DNA from: Ga0077555 sp046154645
GTDB lineage: Bacteria > Pseudomonadota > Alphaproteobacteria > Rhizobiales > Hyphomicrobiaceae
DNA length: 64,000 nt
Assembly: GCA_046154645.1 (NCBI GenBank)
Contig: JBJXDZ010000114.1
Location: forward strand, 1-64,000
Direction of reading: 5' to 3'
Shown here: piece by piece, positions 24,172-32,720 of the stretch
Layout: every line of letters starts with the position of its first letter
Position numbering within the stretch: the first letter of the stretch is position 1
Made by a program: the position numbers and the translations under genes
Notes under the pieces: generated by a model
The model's input: the letters and a program-made list of their open reading frames with translations, nothing else
What the model was told of the DNA's origin: nothing
The model's database searches: none

Positions 24172-25329
24172 TCAGGCCCGCTTGACAAAGGCGGGTATGA
24201 CGCCCTCTTTCACGCGCTGGAATTGCTCATTCATGATGGCCTTTGGCGTCGTCAGTGCGGTGGAGAGATTGATCGTTTCGAGGCCGGGGAAGCGCGCTTC
24301 CATGCCTTTGAGATGCTCGACGAGTTGCGGCGCGGTGCCCGCAAACCAGGAGCCGAGCTGCATATAGTGCTCGAGCGTCGGCACGCCAGCCTTGTCCCAG
24401 CCGCCGCGCTTGGCCACCGCTTCCACCTGAGCCGGTGTGATGCCCGGCACGAAGCCCAAGGGCGCAAACATCTTGACGTGCTCCTCGTAATAGGGCCGCA
24501 GTTGTGCGATGGCCTTTTCCTTGGTGTCGGCGAGAAAGAAGAAGATGCCGATGCCGAGATTTTCACCGAGCTTCCAGTTCTTGCCGGCACGATGGGCGGC
24601 CTCCTGGAAGGCCTTGATCGGTCCGTCGCTCATTGTCGCGGCACCGCCACCGACCATGCCCTTGATGTCATGGAGGATCATGAAGTCCATGGCCTCGCGC
24701 TTGGCGGAGACGATGGGTTGCCAGGTTTCCATGCTATGGATGGGCCGTGGCACCAGCGTCAGATCCTTGACCGTGTAGCCACGATAAGGCACGGCGGGCG
24801 GCAGCGTGTAATGCTTGCCTTTGTGCGAGAAGCGCTCTTTCTTGAACGCTTTCATGATCACCTCGACCTGCTCCTCGAACAGCTCGCGGTTGGCGTTCTG
24901 GTCCATCATCGGTGCGCCGAAGGTTTCGACCTCGCGGGTGTGATAGCCGCGGGCAACGCCGAACACGGTGCGGCCCTTGGTGAGGATGTCGGCGGTGGCG
25001 TAGTCCTCGGCCATGCGCAGGGGATGCCACATCGGCGCGACGTTGAAGCCGCAGCCGATCTTGAGCTTTTTGGTCACGTGCGCGAGGTGCACCGCCATCA
25101 TCAGCAGGTTCGGGAGCACCTCATAGCCTTCGTGCTGGAAGTGGTGCTCGGCGAGCCACAGCGTCTCGAAGCCGCAATCATCAAGCGTTTTCGCAATCGA
25201 CTCCGTCTTGTCGAAGACGGTGGCCAGTTGCTCATTCGTGAACCGACGCTCGTTGGCGGGCGTGGCGTTCTGGCCGTAGTCCTGGAAATCGATATGGCCG
25301 GGATAGACGGTGACGAATTTCGAGATCAT
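24172..25329 (-). CDS. Luciferase-like (LLM-class) flavin-dependent oxidoreductase
   Basis: A 385-residue TIM-barrel protein of the bacterial luciferase superfamily. Family segments include FETLWLAEHHFQHEGYEVLP, KIGCGFNVAPMWHPLRMAED and KGRTVFGVARGYHTREVETF, where the flavin binds. Such enzymes use FMN or F420 to oxidise or reduce small organics; neither cofactor nor substrate is fixed by this sequence. It is longer than the two other LLM proteins in this window and only distantly like them. It sits alone on the minus strand downstream of hicBA. Confidence 0.85.
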   Translation of the reverse strand: MISKFVTVYPGHIDFQDYGQNATPANERRFTNEQLATVFDKTESIAKTLDDCGFETLWLAEHHFQHEGYEVLPNLLMMAVHLAHVTKKLKIGCGFNVAPMWHPLRMAEDYATADILTKGRTVFGVARGYHTREVETFGAPMMDQNANRELFEEQVEVIMKAFKKERFSHKGKHYTLPPAVPYRGYTVKDLTLVPRPIHSMETWQPIVSAKREAMDFMILHDIKGMVGGGAATMSDGPIKAFQEAAHRAGKNWKLGENLGIGIFFFLADTKEKAIAQLRPYYEEHVKMFAPLGFVPGITPAQVEAVAKRGGWDKAGVPTLEHYMQLGSWFAGTAPQLVEHLKGMEARFPGLETINLSTALTTPKAIMNEQFQRVKEGVIPAFVKRA

Positions 25330-25473
25330 GGCGCAGCGCTCCTGGTCGCAGACATCGACTGCGAAGTTACGCCCGATCAGTCGGCGTTGTCACGCCGGGA
25401 GCGGTGGTGGTCGATCAGCAGCACTGCGCGTGGGTCCCCGCCTGCGCGCGAATGACGTTGGTGGTGGGGCTTG

Positions 25474-25707
25474 TTAGAGGAGTGCCTTGAACTCATCGAC
25501 GGTTAGACCGGCGTCACTGATGATCTTGCGCAGGAGGCCACGCTTGATGTCTTTGCCGACATGTACTGGCACCACCGTCCCGCGGTTGGGCTCGTCGCGG
25601 TGACGAAGAATGTGGTGGCTGCCTTTGATGCGGCTGACTTGAAAGCCAGCCTTAAGTAGCGCGCGAATGACCTCGTCAGCTTTCAGCACGGGCAGCCGAT
25701 CGCTCAT
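25474..25707 (-). CDS. hicA: HicA-family mRNA interferase toxin
   Basis: A 77-residue toxin with the double-stranded-RNA-binding-like HicA fold. KADEVIRALLKAGFQVSRIK leads to the GSHHILRH motif, whose histidine is the catalytic one, then VVPVHVGKDIKRGLLRKII. It would cleave mRNA when freed from HicB. The start overlaps the hicB stop by four bases (ATGA). Confidence 0.92.
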   Translation of the reverse strand: MSDRLPVLKADEVIRALLKAGFQVSRIKGSHHILRHRDEPNRGTVVPVHVGKDIKRGLLRKIISDAGLTVDEFKALL

Positions 25708-25937
25708 GCGGCGATCGTTATGCGCTCGAGCTGAGGCTGAACATCGGTTGGAATGGGCTCGCCGCGTGCCAGTCGATCCTCGATCACGAGTTCGATGGCC
25801 TCGCGCGCGTTGGCCATGGCTTCTTCATGAGTGTCGCCTTGCGTGCCAACTTCCGGCAGCGCCGGCACGGTGACGATGAAGCCGCCTTCCTCGGCGGGCT
25901 CCAGGACGATGGTGAACGTGTATGGCATGGCGCTCAT
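25704..25937 (-). CDS. hicB: HicB-family antitoxin
   Basis: A 77-residue antitoxin with the partly degraded RNase H-like HicB fold: VLEPAEEGGFIVTVPALPEV, then GDTHEEAMANAREAIELVIE. It is the short form, with no extra DNA-binding domain visible. The antitoxin gene comes first, reversing the classical hicAB order, and is coupled to hicA through an ATGA overlap. Either of two in-frame ATGs (25937 or 25928) could start it. Confidence 0.9.
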   Translation of the reverse strand: MSAMPYTFTIVLEPAEEGGFIVTVPALPEVGTQGDTHEEAMANAREAIELVIEDRLARGEPIPTDVQPQLERITIAA

Positions 25938-25981
25938 AAGTCAATCTAACACGAGTGCGGTCCTCGGCAAGAGCTGGCGCT

Positions 25982-26863
25982 TCACCCCTGCGCCGGGGCG
26001 AGCAGATCGAAGATGCGTTCGTCGATGACGGTGCGCGAGCCGGTGGGGTGGATCGACTGGATGCAGACATGGTCGGCGCCGGCGTCCCAATACATCTGCA
26101 GGCGCTTCCTGATCGCGCCCTCATCGCCCCAGGCCATGTTGGCGTCGACGAAGCGGTCGGAGCCGCCGCCGGCGAGATCAGCCTCGGTGAAGCCGAGGCG
26201 GCGCCAATTGTTGGCGTAGTTGTCCATGGCGACGTAGGGCGCGAGTGCGATACGGGCGGTCTGGCGGGCTTTGCTGGCGTCGGGTTCCAGCAGCACCATG
26301 ACCTCGGGGCAGAGCAGCTTGCCGGGGCCGAGGATACGGCGCGCTTCGGCAGTGTGCTCCGGCGTCACGCAATAGGGATGGGCGCCGGCGGCTTTCTCGG
26401 CAGCGAGTTCCAGCATCTTTGGGCCGAGGGCTGCGAGCACGGTTAGCGTCGGCTCGGTTGGCAGTGCTGCCTGATAAGGCGCGGCTGCCATGGCGTCGAG
26501 ATAGGCACGCATGGTGGCGACGGGCTTGCCGTAGTCGTGGCCGCGCATGCCGGTCACCATCGGCTTATGCGAAACGCCGAGGCCGAGCAGGAAGCGGCCA
26601 CCGGATTGCTCGGTCAGCTGCTTCTGGGCATTGGCCATGGCCATGGCATCGCGCGCGTAGATGTTGGCGATGCCGGTGGCGACATTGAGCGTCGTGGTGC
26701 CGGCGAGGATCCAAGAGGATGTCACCAGCACGTTGCGGCCGCGGCTCTCCGGCATCCAGAGCGTCTTGAAGCCACGCTTTTCCGTGCGCTGCGCGAAGGC
26801 TTGAGCATCTTTCGCCGAGAGGCCGTCGAGGCCCTGCCAGACGCCGAGTTTGCCGAGGTTCAT
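25982..26863 (-). CDS. LLM-class F420/FMN-dependent oxidoreductase
   Basis: A 293-residue luciferase-superfamily barrel. RTEKRGFKTLWMPESRGRNV, ATGIANIYARDAMAMANAQK and GRFLLGLGVSHKPMV match the TIGR03620-type subgroup often called F420-dependent. That F420 is the cofactor is a family convention, not shown here. It lies 44 bases upstream of hicB on the same strand. Confidence 0.85.
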   Translation of the reverse strand: MNLGKLGVWQGLDGLSAKDAQAFAQRTEKRGFKTLWMPESRGRNVLVTSSWILAGTTTLNVATGIANIYARDAMAMANAQKQLTEQSGGRFLLGLGVSHKPMVTGMRGHDYGKPVATMRAYLDAMAAAPYQAALPTEPTLTVLAALGPKMLELAAEKAAGAHPYCVTPEHTAEARRILGPGKLLCPEVMVLLEPDASKARQTARIALAPYVAMDNYANNWRRLGFTEADLAGGGSDRFVDANMAWGDEGAIRKRLQMYWDAGADHVCIQSIHPTGSRTVIDERIFDLLAPAQG

Positions 26864-27042
26864 GGTGTCACTGCCTTATTGGTTGGGCTGGTATGGCGCG
26901 GCTCCATGCATCGGTGATCCAGCATGCCAAAAGCACACCAAGCCCGGGCAATGGAATTGCCTGTATATCGGCTACGAAATCAGAAGTCGTATGATCTGTG
27001 AAGGCATGTGTGCGATGCGTTGCGCCCGTGGGGGAGCGCCGC

Positions 27043-27648
27043 CTATTCGATCTTGTATTTCTTTAGCTCGCGAACCAGCACGGCCAGCTTGTCGGAAACA
27101 TCGAGACCCGTCGCCACGCACACTTTCAGGGTGGCGCGCCCCTGCACCAGTTTGTTGAGCTGGTCCTGCTGCTCGCCGAAGCCGTAGAACAGCTGCTCGG
27201 GCGCGGTGATTTCGCCATCCTCGATCGCACACATGATGTCATAGGAATTCTGCGACGCCAGCACCAGCATGGTCGCCACGTCGTTCATGAGCTGATGATA
27301 GGTGCGCGCCGTGGCCTGGTCGATGCGCGGGCCATGGACGCCGAACTTCAGCGGCGAGGCTGACGCGGCCCCCTCACCGGCAAACAGCTTGGGATTGCGG
27401 TGCAGTCGCTTGAAGATCTCTTGCAGCCCCATGCAGCAGGACTCGAGGTCCCGCAGCGCGATCCCGGCCTTGCGGCGGGCGCGTGCGCGCTGGTCGGTTT
27501 TCTCTTGCGCCATCCAGTTCACGGCGGCGATCGAGGCGATGGCACCGAGCGCCGACAGCGCTGGCAGTACGACGGCCAGCGGATCAGGCGCAATGCGGCT
27601 GTCGGCGTCCTCGTCGGGGATTTCGGCGGCGTGCGGGTCCTTGGCCAC
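27043..27648 (-). CDS. Unrecognised membrane-anchored protein, 201 aa
   Basis: I do not recognise a family. An acidic N-terminus (MAKDPHAAEIPDEDADSR) precedes one hydrophobic helix at about 26-46 (LAVVLPALSALGAIASIAAV). The rest is a soluble helical domain with a short basic patch (QRARARRK), two adjacent cysteines in LESCCMGLQEIF and a C-terminal charged helix (LAVLVRELKKYKIE). It could be a bitopic inner-membrane protein with its helical domain in the cytosol. It stands alone on its strand with spacers of about 170 bases on each side. Confidence 0.6.
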   Translation of the reverse strand: MAKDPHAAEIPDEDADSRIAPDPLAVVLPALSALGAIASIAAVNWMAQEKTDQRARARRKAGIALRDLESCCMGLQEIFKRLHRNPKLFAGEGAASASPLKFGVHGPRIDQATARTYHQLMNDVATMLVLASQNSYDIMCAIEDGEITAPEQLFYGFGEQQDQLNKLVQGRATLKVCVATGLDVSDKLAVLVRELKKYKIE

Positions 27649-27817
27649 GGGGGATGTGTCTCCTTCGAGTAGCCGATACTACCAGATTCGGACCAAGGTT
27701 CGGCAAGCCGGCGGTGGATAGCTGCACGCAATCGCATGTCGCTTGCGTTTTGCTGTTCCACGCAGACGTGCGAAGATCTCGGATCGAGCGCCACATTGAA
27801 GCTCCTGGAGATCCCTG

Positions 27818-28591
27818 ATGCCCGGTCCCCGCCTGCACGGAAAAGTTGCTTTCGTCACTGGCGCCGGCGGCGGCATTGGCCGCGCCACCGCGGAACGATT
27901 CGCCGAGGAAGGCGCCAAGGTGATGCTGGTCGACATCAACCGGGACCTCGGCGAGCAGGCTGCCGCCTCTGCCCGCGCCCAGGCAGGCAACTCGGGCGGC
28001 GATGCCCAGTTCATGTTTTGCGACATCACCGACAAGGTCAGCGTCACCGCCGCCATCGATGCCACTCTCACCCGCTTCGGCGCCCTTCACATCCTCCACA
28101 ACAACGCCGGTGGCTCGACGCCGCAGGACGGCCCCGTCACCGAAGCCTCCGAGGAGGAGTTCTGGCGGGTCATCAAACTCGACCTGTTCGGCACGTTTCT
28201 GTGCTCGAAGGTCGCGATCCCGCACATCGCCAAGTCCGGCGGCGGCTCGATCATCAACATGGCGTCGAACCTCGCCATCATGGCCGTGCCGGGGCGCGCC
28301 TGCTACGGGGCGGCAAAAGGCGGCGTCGCTTCCCTCACCCGCGCCATGGCGCTCGATCACGCCAAGCAGAAGATCCGCGTCAACGCCATTGCGCCTTCGG
28401 TCACGCTGTCGGATCGCGTCAAGAAGCTCATGGACGTCAACCCGGCCCTCGCCAGAATGGGCGACAACCACCTGTTCGGCCTCGGCCAGCCGATCCACAT
28501 CGCCAACATGGCCGTCTATCTGGCCTCCGACGAAGCCGCCATTACCACCGGACAGGTCTATCCCGTCGACAGCGGCGTCACGATCTACTGA
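27818..28591 (+). CDS. Short-chain dehydrogenase/reductase
   Basis: A 257-residue classical SDR with the cofactor loop TGAGGGIGRATAERF, the NNAG motif (LHILHNNAGGSTPQDG), catalytic Ser in SIINMASNLAIM and YGAAKGGVASL (Tyr-x3-Lys). An Asp at the end of beta-2 (VMLVDINRD) favours NAD+ over NADP+. Substrate unknown. It converges with an LLM-class gene only six bases away, whose stop it faces. Confidence 0.9.
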   Translation: MPGPRLHGKVAFVTGAGGGIGRATAERFAEEGAKVMLVDINRDLGEQAAASARAQAGNSGGDAQFMFCDITDKVSVTAAIDATLTRFGALHILHNNAGGSTPQDGPVTEASEEEFWRVIKLDLFGTFLCSKVAIPHIAKSGGGSIINMASNLAIMAVPGRACYGAAKGGVASLTRAMALDHAKQKIRVNAIAPSVTLSDRVKKLMDVNPALARMGDNHLFGLGQPIHIANMAVYLASDEAAITTGQVYPVDSGVTIY

Positions 28592-28597
28592 GCCGCC

Positions 28598-29563
28598 TCA
28601 CACCGCCATGCGCTTGGCGATCACCTGCTCGCCGAAGCGCTCGATCCGCTCGACGGCCTCACTCACTGAGTTGCCGCCGAGCCGCAGCGCCACGTGCCCG
28701 ACGCCAAGGTTTTCCAGCGCCAACCAATCGGCCACCATCTCGTCCGATGTGCCCGTGAACATGCGCCGCGCCGAACCGTCCTGCGTCTTGAATGTCCCCC
28801 ATTCGAACGGACTCTGCGCAATCAGCGACATTCCCATTGTAGCCGGATCGCGGCCGTGCTTCTCGGCGGCCCGCTTCATGTCGGCCATGCCGGCCGCCAG
28901 CCGCACCGGCGTATCCATCGGCCTCTGCTGATTGTTGTTGCCGGGATACCAGGCATCACCCAGCGTCACCGCGCGGCGCAGCGCTGCGGGGCTCTCACCA
29001 CCAACCCAGATCGGCGGATGCGGCCGCTGAATGGGTTTTGGCGCGAAGATCACATCCTTGAACGACACATGCTTTCCGGCATAGGCGGGCCGCTCTTCGG
29101 TCCACAACGCTTTCCAAGCTTGGATGTACTCGTCGGTCGCCTTGCCGCGCTCGGCGAACGGCGCCTTGAGCAGCTTGAATTCCTCTTCCATCCAGCCGGC
29201 ACCGACCCCGAGAATGAGCCGACCATTCGAGAGCACATCGATGGTGGCCAAGGCTTTCGCCGCCGCGATTGGTTCACGATACGGCAGCACCATGACCGAG
29301 GTAAGCAAGCGCAACTTTTCGGTGCAGCCTGCAAGAAATCCGAGCGCCGTCAACTGATCGAAGCAATGGCCATGCTCTGACGCTGACCACACCCCGCCCG
29401 GCGTATAGGGGTAGGCCGAGTCGAGGTTGCCCGGCACGATGATGTGATCATTGACCGAGACGAAATCGAACCCCGCCCGCTCAGCCGCCTGTGCCACGGA
29501 TTTGTAGGCGTCGCGCGACGTGAAGACCCCGCGCGACAGCGTGCTGATGCCGAGCTTCAACAT
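28598..29563 (-). CDS. LLM-class oxidoreductase (TIGR03619-like)
   Basis: A 321-residue luciferase-superfamily protein. AERAGFDFVSVNDHIIVPGN, SVMVLPYREPIAAAKALATI, then GRLILGVGAGWMEEEFKLL and HPPIWVGGESPAALRRAV are typical of the group usually called F420-dependent. It probably acts on a small hydrophobic or xenobiotic compound; the substrate is unknown. ATG 29563 (MLKLGISTL) is preferred to a start eight codons upstream. It is followed on the genome by the convergent SDR gene. Confidence 0.87.
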   Translation of the reverse strand: MLKLGISTLSRGVFTSRDAYKSVAQAAERAGFDFVSVNDHIIVPGNLDSAYPYTPGGVWSASEHGHCFDQLTALGFLAGCTEKLRLLTSVMVLPYREPIAAAKALATIDVLSNGRLILGVGAGWMEEEFKLLKAPFAERGKATDEYIQAWKALWTEERPAYAGKHVSFKDVIFAPKPIQRPHPPIWVGGESPAALRRAVTLGDAWYPGNNNQQRPMDTPVRLAAGMADMKRAAEKHGRDPATMGMSLIAQSPFEWGTFKTQDGSARRMFTGTSDEMVADWLALENLGVGHVALRLGGNSVSEAVERIERFGEQVIAKRMAV

Positions 29564-29583
29564 GACGGGCTCCTGATTGCTGC

Positions 29584-30021
29584 TCACCGGACAACAAGCA
29601 CCGGAATGGTGGAGTGTGTCAGCACTTTCTGGGTTTCACTGCCCAGGATGATCGCCGACACGCCACGCCGTCCGTGCGATGCCATCACGATCAAATCGCA
29701 TCCCCGAGCCTGAGCTGTCTCGATGATGGCTTCCCAGGGATGATCTCGGTTGGCTTTCAGTGTTTCGCAGGCAACGCCAGCCTCCTTCGCGATTTGTTCG
29801 ACAGCTGCCAGTTTTTCGGTCGCAGCCTTGGCGCTCTCGGTTTTCAGCACGCTGGCCAGTTGCGCCGGAATCAAAGCTTCGGGTGTGCCGGTATGCAGCG
29901 GCATGGAAACCGTCAGCCCGATGACCTTGGCTTGACACAACGTGGCGAGCGCGACGCCTTTGCGGATGGCGCGCTCGCAGAATTCGGTACCATCGGTCGG
30001 GATCAGAATGTTCTTGAACAT
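29584..30021 (-). CDS. Universal stress protein (UspA family)
   Basis: A 145-residue single-domain Usp. It opens with MFKNILIPTDGTEFCERAIR and ends with DLIVMASHGRRGVSAIILGS and STIPVLVVR, containing the ATP-binding G-2x-G-9x-G(S/T)-like loop. Role in stress survival; possible ATP-binding type. ATG 30021 is the family start; the frame opens 25 codons upstream. It precedes the LLM gene by about 20 bases and may be cotranscribed. Confidence 0.92.
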   Translation of the reverse strand: MFKNILIPTDGTEFCERAIRKGVALATLCQAKVIGLTVSMPLHTGTPEALIPAQLASVLKTESAKAATEKLAAVEQIAKEAGVACETLKANRDHPWEAIIETAQARGCDLIVMASHGRRGVSAIILGSETQKVLTHSTIPVLVVR

Positions 30022-30215
30022 GGTGGTTGCCTCAATGCCGGTTGGCTGATGATCACACAAACATACTGTACGGCTTTGCTCGCCTGCGGGCATCAAGTCG
30101 AGCCGGGAACTGAGCTAAGCGGCTTGGCCGTTGGCTGACCCAGCGATGCCGGCATCCGCCAACGGTTCACAAGTCGATACTGTAAGTTCCAGCGCGCTGC
30201 CAGCCTTGTGCGTCG

Positions 30216-31103
30216 TCAAGCTGCCTGCGCCTGCTCAACCGTCATGGCGTCGCCGGCAACCGTGGTGCGCCGCATATCCCGAGGCTGGCGCTCGTCGTAG
30301 CGGCGCACGCGGTGCATGGTCTGCCGGTTGTCCCACATGACGAAATCGTAGACGCGCCATTTGTGCACGTAGACGAACTGCGCGTTGGTGGCGTGATCAT
30401 TGAGATCGCGCAGCAGAATGCGGGCAGCCGGCGTGGTCATTCCCAGAATCTGCCCGGCATGCGACGACAGATACAGCGACTTGCGCCCATGCGCCGGATG
30501 CGTCCGCACCAGCCGCTGCCGCACCGGCTTGAACATCTGCTTCTCTTCGTCGGTGTAGTCGAGGAAGCCCAGCGAACCACGCGAATACATGAGCGAATGC
30601 TCGCAGATCATCGGCTCGAGCTCGGCCTTGGTCTCTGCGTCGAGGGCATCGTAGGCTGCCCGCATATCCGCAAACTCGGTATTGCCGCCCTTCGGATTGA
30701 CGGTACGCGCCGACAGCAGCGAGTACTTGGCTGGAATGGCGCGGAACGAGCTGTCCGAATGCCAGAGCATATTGCCGATGTTGAACAACTGCTGGCGGCT
30801 GTCAGGCGGCAGCGGTTTGCCATCCTTGCCGAGGTTCGAGACGTCGTTCATGCCCTCGGCGAGGCGCTTGTCCTTGTCCTTGGTGATGTTGCCGCCCTTG
30901 GCGTTCTCAATGGCACCGAAGTTCAGCGTATAGGCCATCTGCTGCTCGTCGGTCAGCTTCTGGTCGTGAAACACCAGCACGCCATATTGGTCGATGCCGG
31001 CCTGCAGCGCTGCCGCATCGTCCTTGGACAGGGGCTTGGTCAGGTCGACGCCGGACACTTCGCCGACGAAATGGGTGTGGATCTGGCGGATCGAAAGAGG
31101 CAT
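30216..31103 (-). CDS. TauD/TfdA-family 2-oxoglutarate-dependent dioxygenase
   Basis: A 295-residue non-heme Fe(II) enzyme that hydroxylates a substrate using 2-oxoglutarate and O2. The metal ligands are His115 and Asp117 (MLWHSDSSF) and His264 (TMHRVRRYD), with Arg278 or 279 in PRDMRRTT for the oxoglutarate carboxylate. It looks closer to the TfdA (2,4-D) branch than to taurine dioxygenase, but substrate is not determinable. ATG 31103 gives MPLSIRQIHTHFVGEVSGVD, the family start. Monocistronic on its strand. Confidence 0.9.
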   Translation of the reverse strand: MPLSIRQIHTHFVGEVSGVDLTKPLSKDDAAALQAGIDQYGVLVFHDQKLTDEQQMAYTLNFGAIENAKGGNITKDKDKRLAEGMNDVSNLGKDGKPLPPDSRQQLFNIGNMLWHSDSSFRAIPAKYSLLSARTVNPKGGNTEFADMRAAYDALDAETKAELEPMICEHSLMYSRGSLGFLDYTDEEKQMFKPVRQRLVRTHPAHGRKSLYLSSHAGQILGMTTPAARILLRDLNDHATNAQFVYVHKWRVYDFVMWDNRQTMHRVRRYDERQPRDMRRTTVAGDAMTVEQAQAA

Positions 31104-31413
31104 GAGCGTTCTCCATGGCGCATGTCCGGCCACTCCGGCGGGCCGGTGGGATGAACCTGGGATCCGAGGCTATGCCATTGCCGCCCCGGAGAGAAGCGGG
31201 TCGTGAACATGGTAGGAAGACCTAATTGGCAGGCCCAGGCCATCGCCCACCGGCCCACGTCCTTCATCCACGCATCCGTGCAAGTGCATACCTGGACCAT
31301 GGCCGCCAATCGTGCTTAGGATCACTGGAACAATGTAAGAAATCCGCATGCGTGCACGAGGTTGCGCAGTTCAGCACCCCGCAAGCACCGGCGCAATTGA
31401 GGACGGGACAGGG
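31104..31413 (+). other. 310-bp divergent intergenic region before fabI
   Basis: No gene is supported. It must hold the promoter for the dioxygenase (minus) and for fabI (plus). I see no riboswitch, clear operator or terminator. Frames that cross it lack a good ribosome-binding site. Confidence 0.4.
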
Positions 31414-32262
31414 ATGACAGCGGCCGATGAGCAGAAGGTTCCAACCGGCACGTTGATGCAGGGCAAGCGCGGCCTGATTATGGGCGTGGCCAACAATCGC
31501 TCCATCGCCTGGGGCATTGCGCAGGCTTGTGCAGCCCAAGGTGCAGAACTGGCCTTCACTTTCCAGGGCGAGGCCCTGGAAAAGCGCGTGCGCCCCTTGG
31601 CGGCCAGCGTCAACTCCAAGCACGTCATGCCGTGCGATGTCACCGACATCGCTTCCATGGATGCCGTCTTCTCGGAGCTGAAATCTTCCTGGGGCAGCAT
31701 GGACTTCCTCGTCCATGCCATCGCTTACGCCGACAAGGCGGAGCTTGATGGGCGGTACGTCGATACCACCGAAGGCAACTTCACGAAATCGCTGCTGATC
31801 TCCTGCTACTCGTTTACTGCTCTCGCCCAGCGCGCCGAGAAATTGATGCCCAATGGCGGCTCGTTGCTCACGCTCACCTATTACGGCGCTGAAAAGGTCA
31901 TGCCGCATTACAACGTCATGGGTGTGGCGAAGGCCGCACTGGAAGCCTCCGTGCGCTATCTGGCCGCCGATCTGGGCAAGCAGAACATCCGCGTCAATGC
32001 CATTTCTGCGGGCCCAATCAAGACCTTGGCCGCCTCCGGCATCTCGGACTTCCGCTACATCCTGAAGTGGAACGAGTACAACTCCGCGCTGCGGCGCACG
32101 GTGACCATCGAAGAGGTCGGCTCATCGGGCCTGTACCTGCTGTCGGATCTCGGCCGTGCCGTCACCGGCGAAGTGCACCACGTCGATGCCGGCTACCATG
32201 TACAAGGCATGAAGAACGAGGATGCCCCCGACATTTCCGTCGCCAAGGGTGACGGTAGCTGA
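31414..32262 (+). CDS. fabI: Enoyl-[acyl-carrier-protein] reductase FabI
   Basis: The 282-residue NADH-dependent enzyme completes each round of fatty acid elongation and is the target of triclosan-type inhibitors. It has the divergent SDR signature of FabI: LIMGVANNRSIAWGIAQACA, then LTLTYYGAEKVMPHYNVMGV with Tyr156, Tyr166 and Lys173 aligned to the E. coli catalytic Tyr146, Tyr156 and Lys163. AKAALEASVRYLAADLG follows. ATG 31414 has GGACAGGG upstream. Rhizobia often carry two FabI copies, so this may be FabI1 or FabI2. Its neighbour arfB begins three bases after its stop. Confidence 0.95.
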   Translation: MTAADEQKVPTGTLMQGKRGLIMGVANNRSIAWGIAQACAAQGAELAFTFQGEALEKRVRPLAASVNSKHVMPCDVTDIASMDAVFSELKSSWGSMDFLVHAIAYADKAELDGRYVDTTEGNFTKSLLISCYSFTALAQRAEKLMPNGGSLLTLTYYGAEKVMPHYNVMGVAKAALEASVRYLAADLGKQNIRVNAISAGPIKTLAASGISDFRYILKWNEYNSALRRTVTIEEVGSSGLYLLSDLGRAVTGEVHHVDAGYHVQGMKNEDAPDISVAKGDGS

Positions 32263-32265
32263 CGC

Positions 32266-32679
32266 ATGAACCGCATTCCCGTCATTCCCGATGACGAGAT
32301 CGAAGAGACTTTCGTGCGCGCCTCCGGTCCCGGCGGGCAGAACGTCAACAAGGTCTCGACCGCCGTCGAACTGCGCTTCAACGTCCGCGCTTCCAGCGTG
32401 CTGTCGGAGCCGCAGCGCGTGCGCCTCGAGCGCCTGGCAGGCCGCCGCCTGACCAAGGACGGCGTTCTGGTCATCCGGGCCGATCGCTTTCGCACCCAGG
32501 AGATGAACCGATCCGACGCCCGCGAGCGCCTGGCGGAGTTGGTCGAGGAAGCCGCCTACGAGCCGAAAAAGCGCATCAAGACAAGGCCAACGCGTGCCTC
32601 CAAGGAGCGCCGCCACGAATCCAAGGTCCGCCGCGCCAACGTCAAGAGCGGACGCTCCAAACGCATTTCGGATGATTGA
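32266..32679 (+). CDS. arfB: Peptidyl-tRNA hydrolase ArfB (YaeJ)
   Basis: The 137-residue ribosome rescue factor hydrolyses peptidyl-tRNA on stalled ribosomes lacking a stop codon. The catalytic GGQ (23-25) lies in VRASGPGGQNVNKVSTAVEL, a release-factor-like domain, and the basic C-terminal tail (KRIKTRPTRASKERRHESKV, then RR...RSKR) inserts in the mRNA channel. Start is three bases after the fabI stop. Confidence 0.95.
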   Translation: MNRIPVIPDDEIEETFVRASGPGGQNVNKVSTAVELRFNVRASSVLSEPQRVRLERLAGRRLTKDGVLVIRADRFRTQEMNRSDARERLAELVEEAAYEPKKRIKTRPTRASKERRHESKVRRANVKSGRSKRISDD

Positions 32680-32720
32680 TCGGTCTCGAAGCTGCGGCGG
32701 AACAAGCGACGGAGTCTGAG

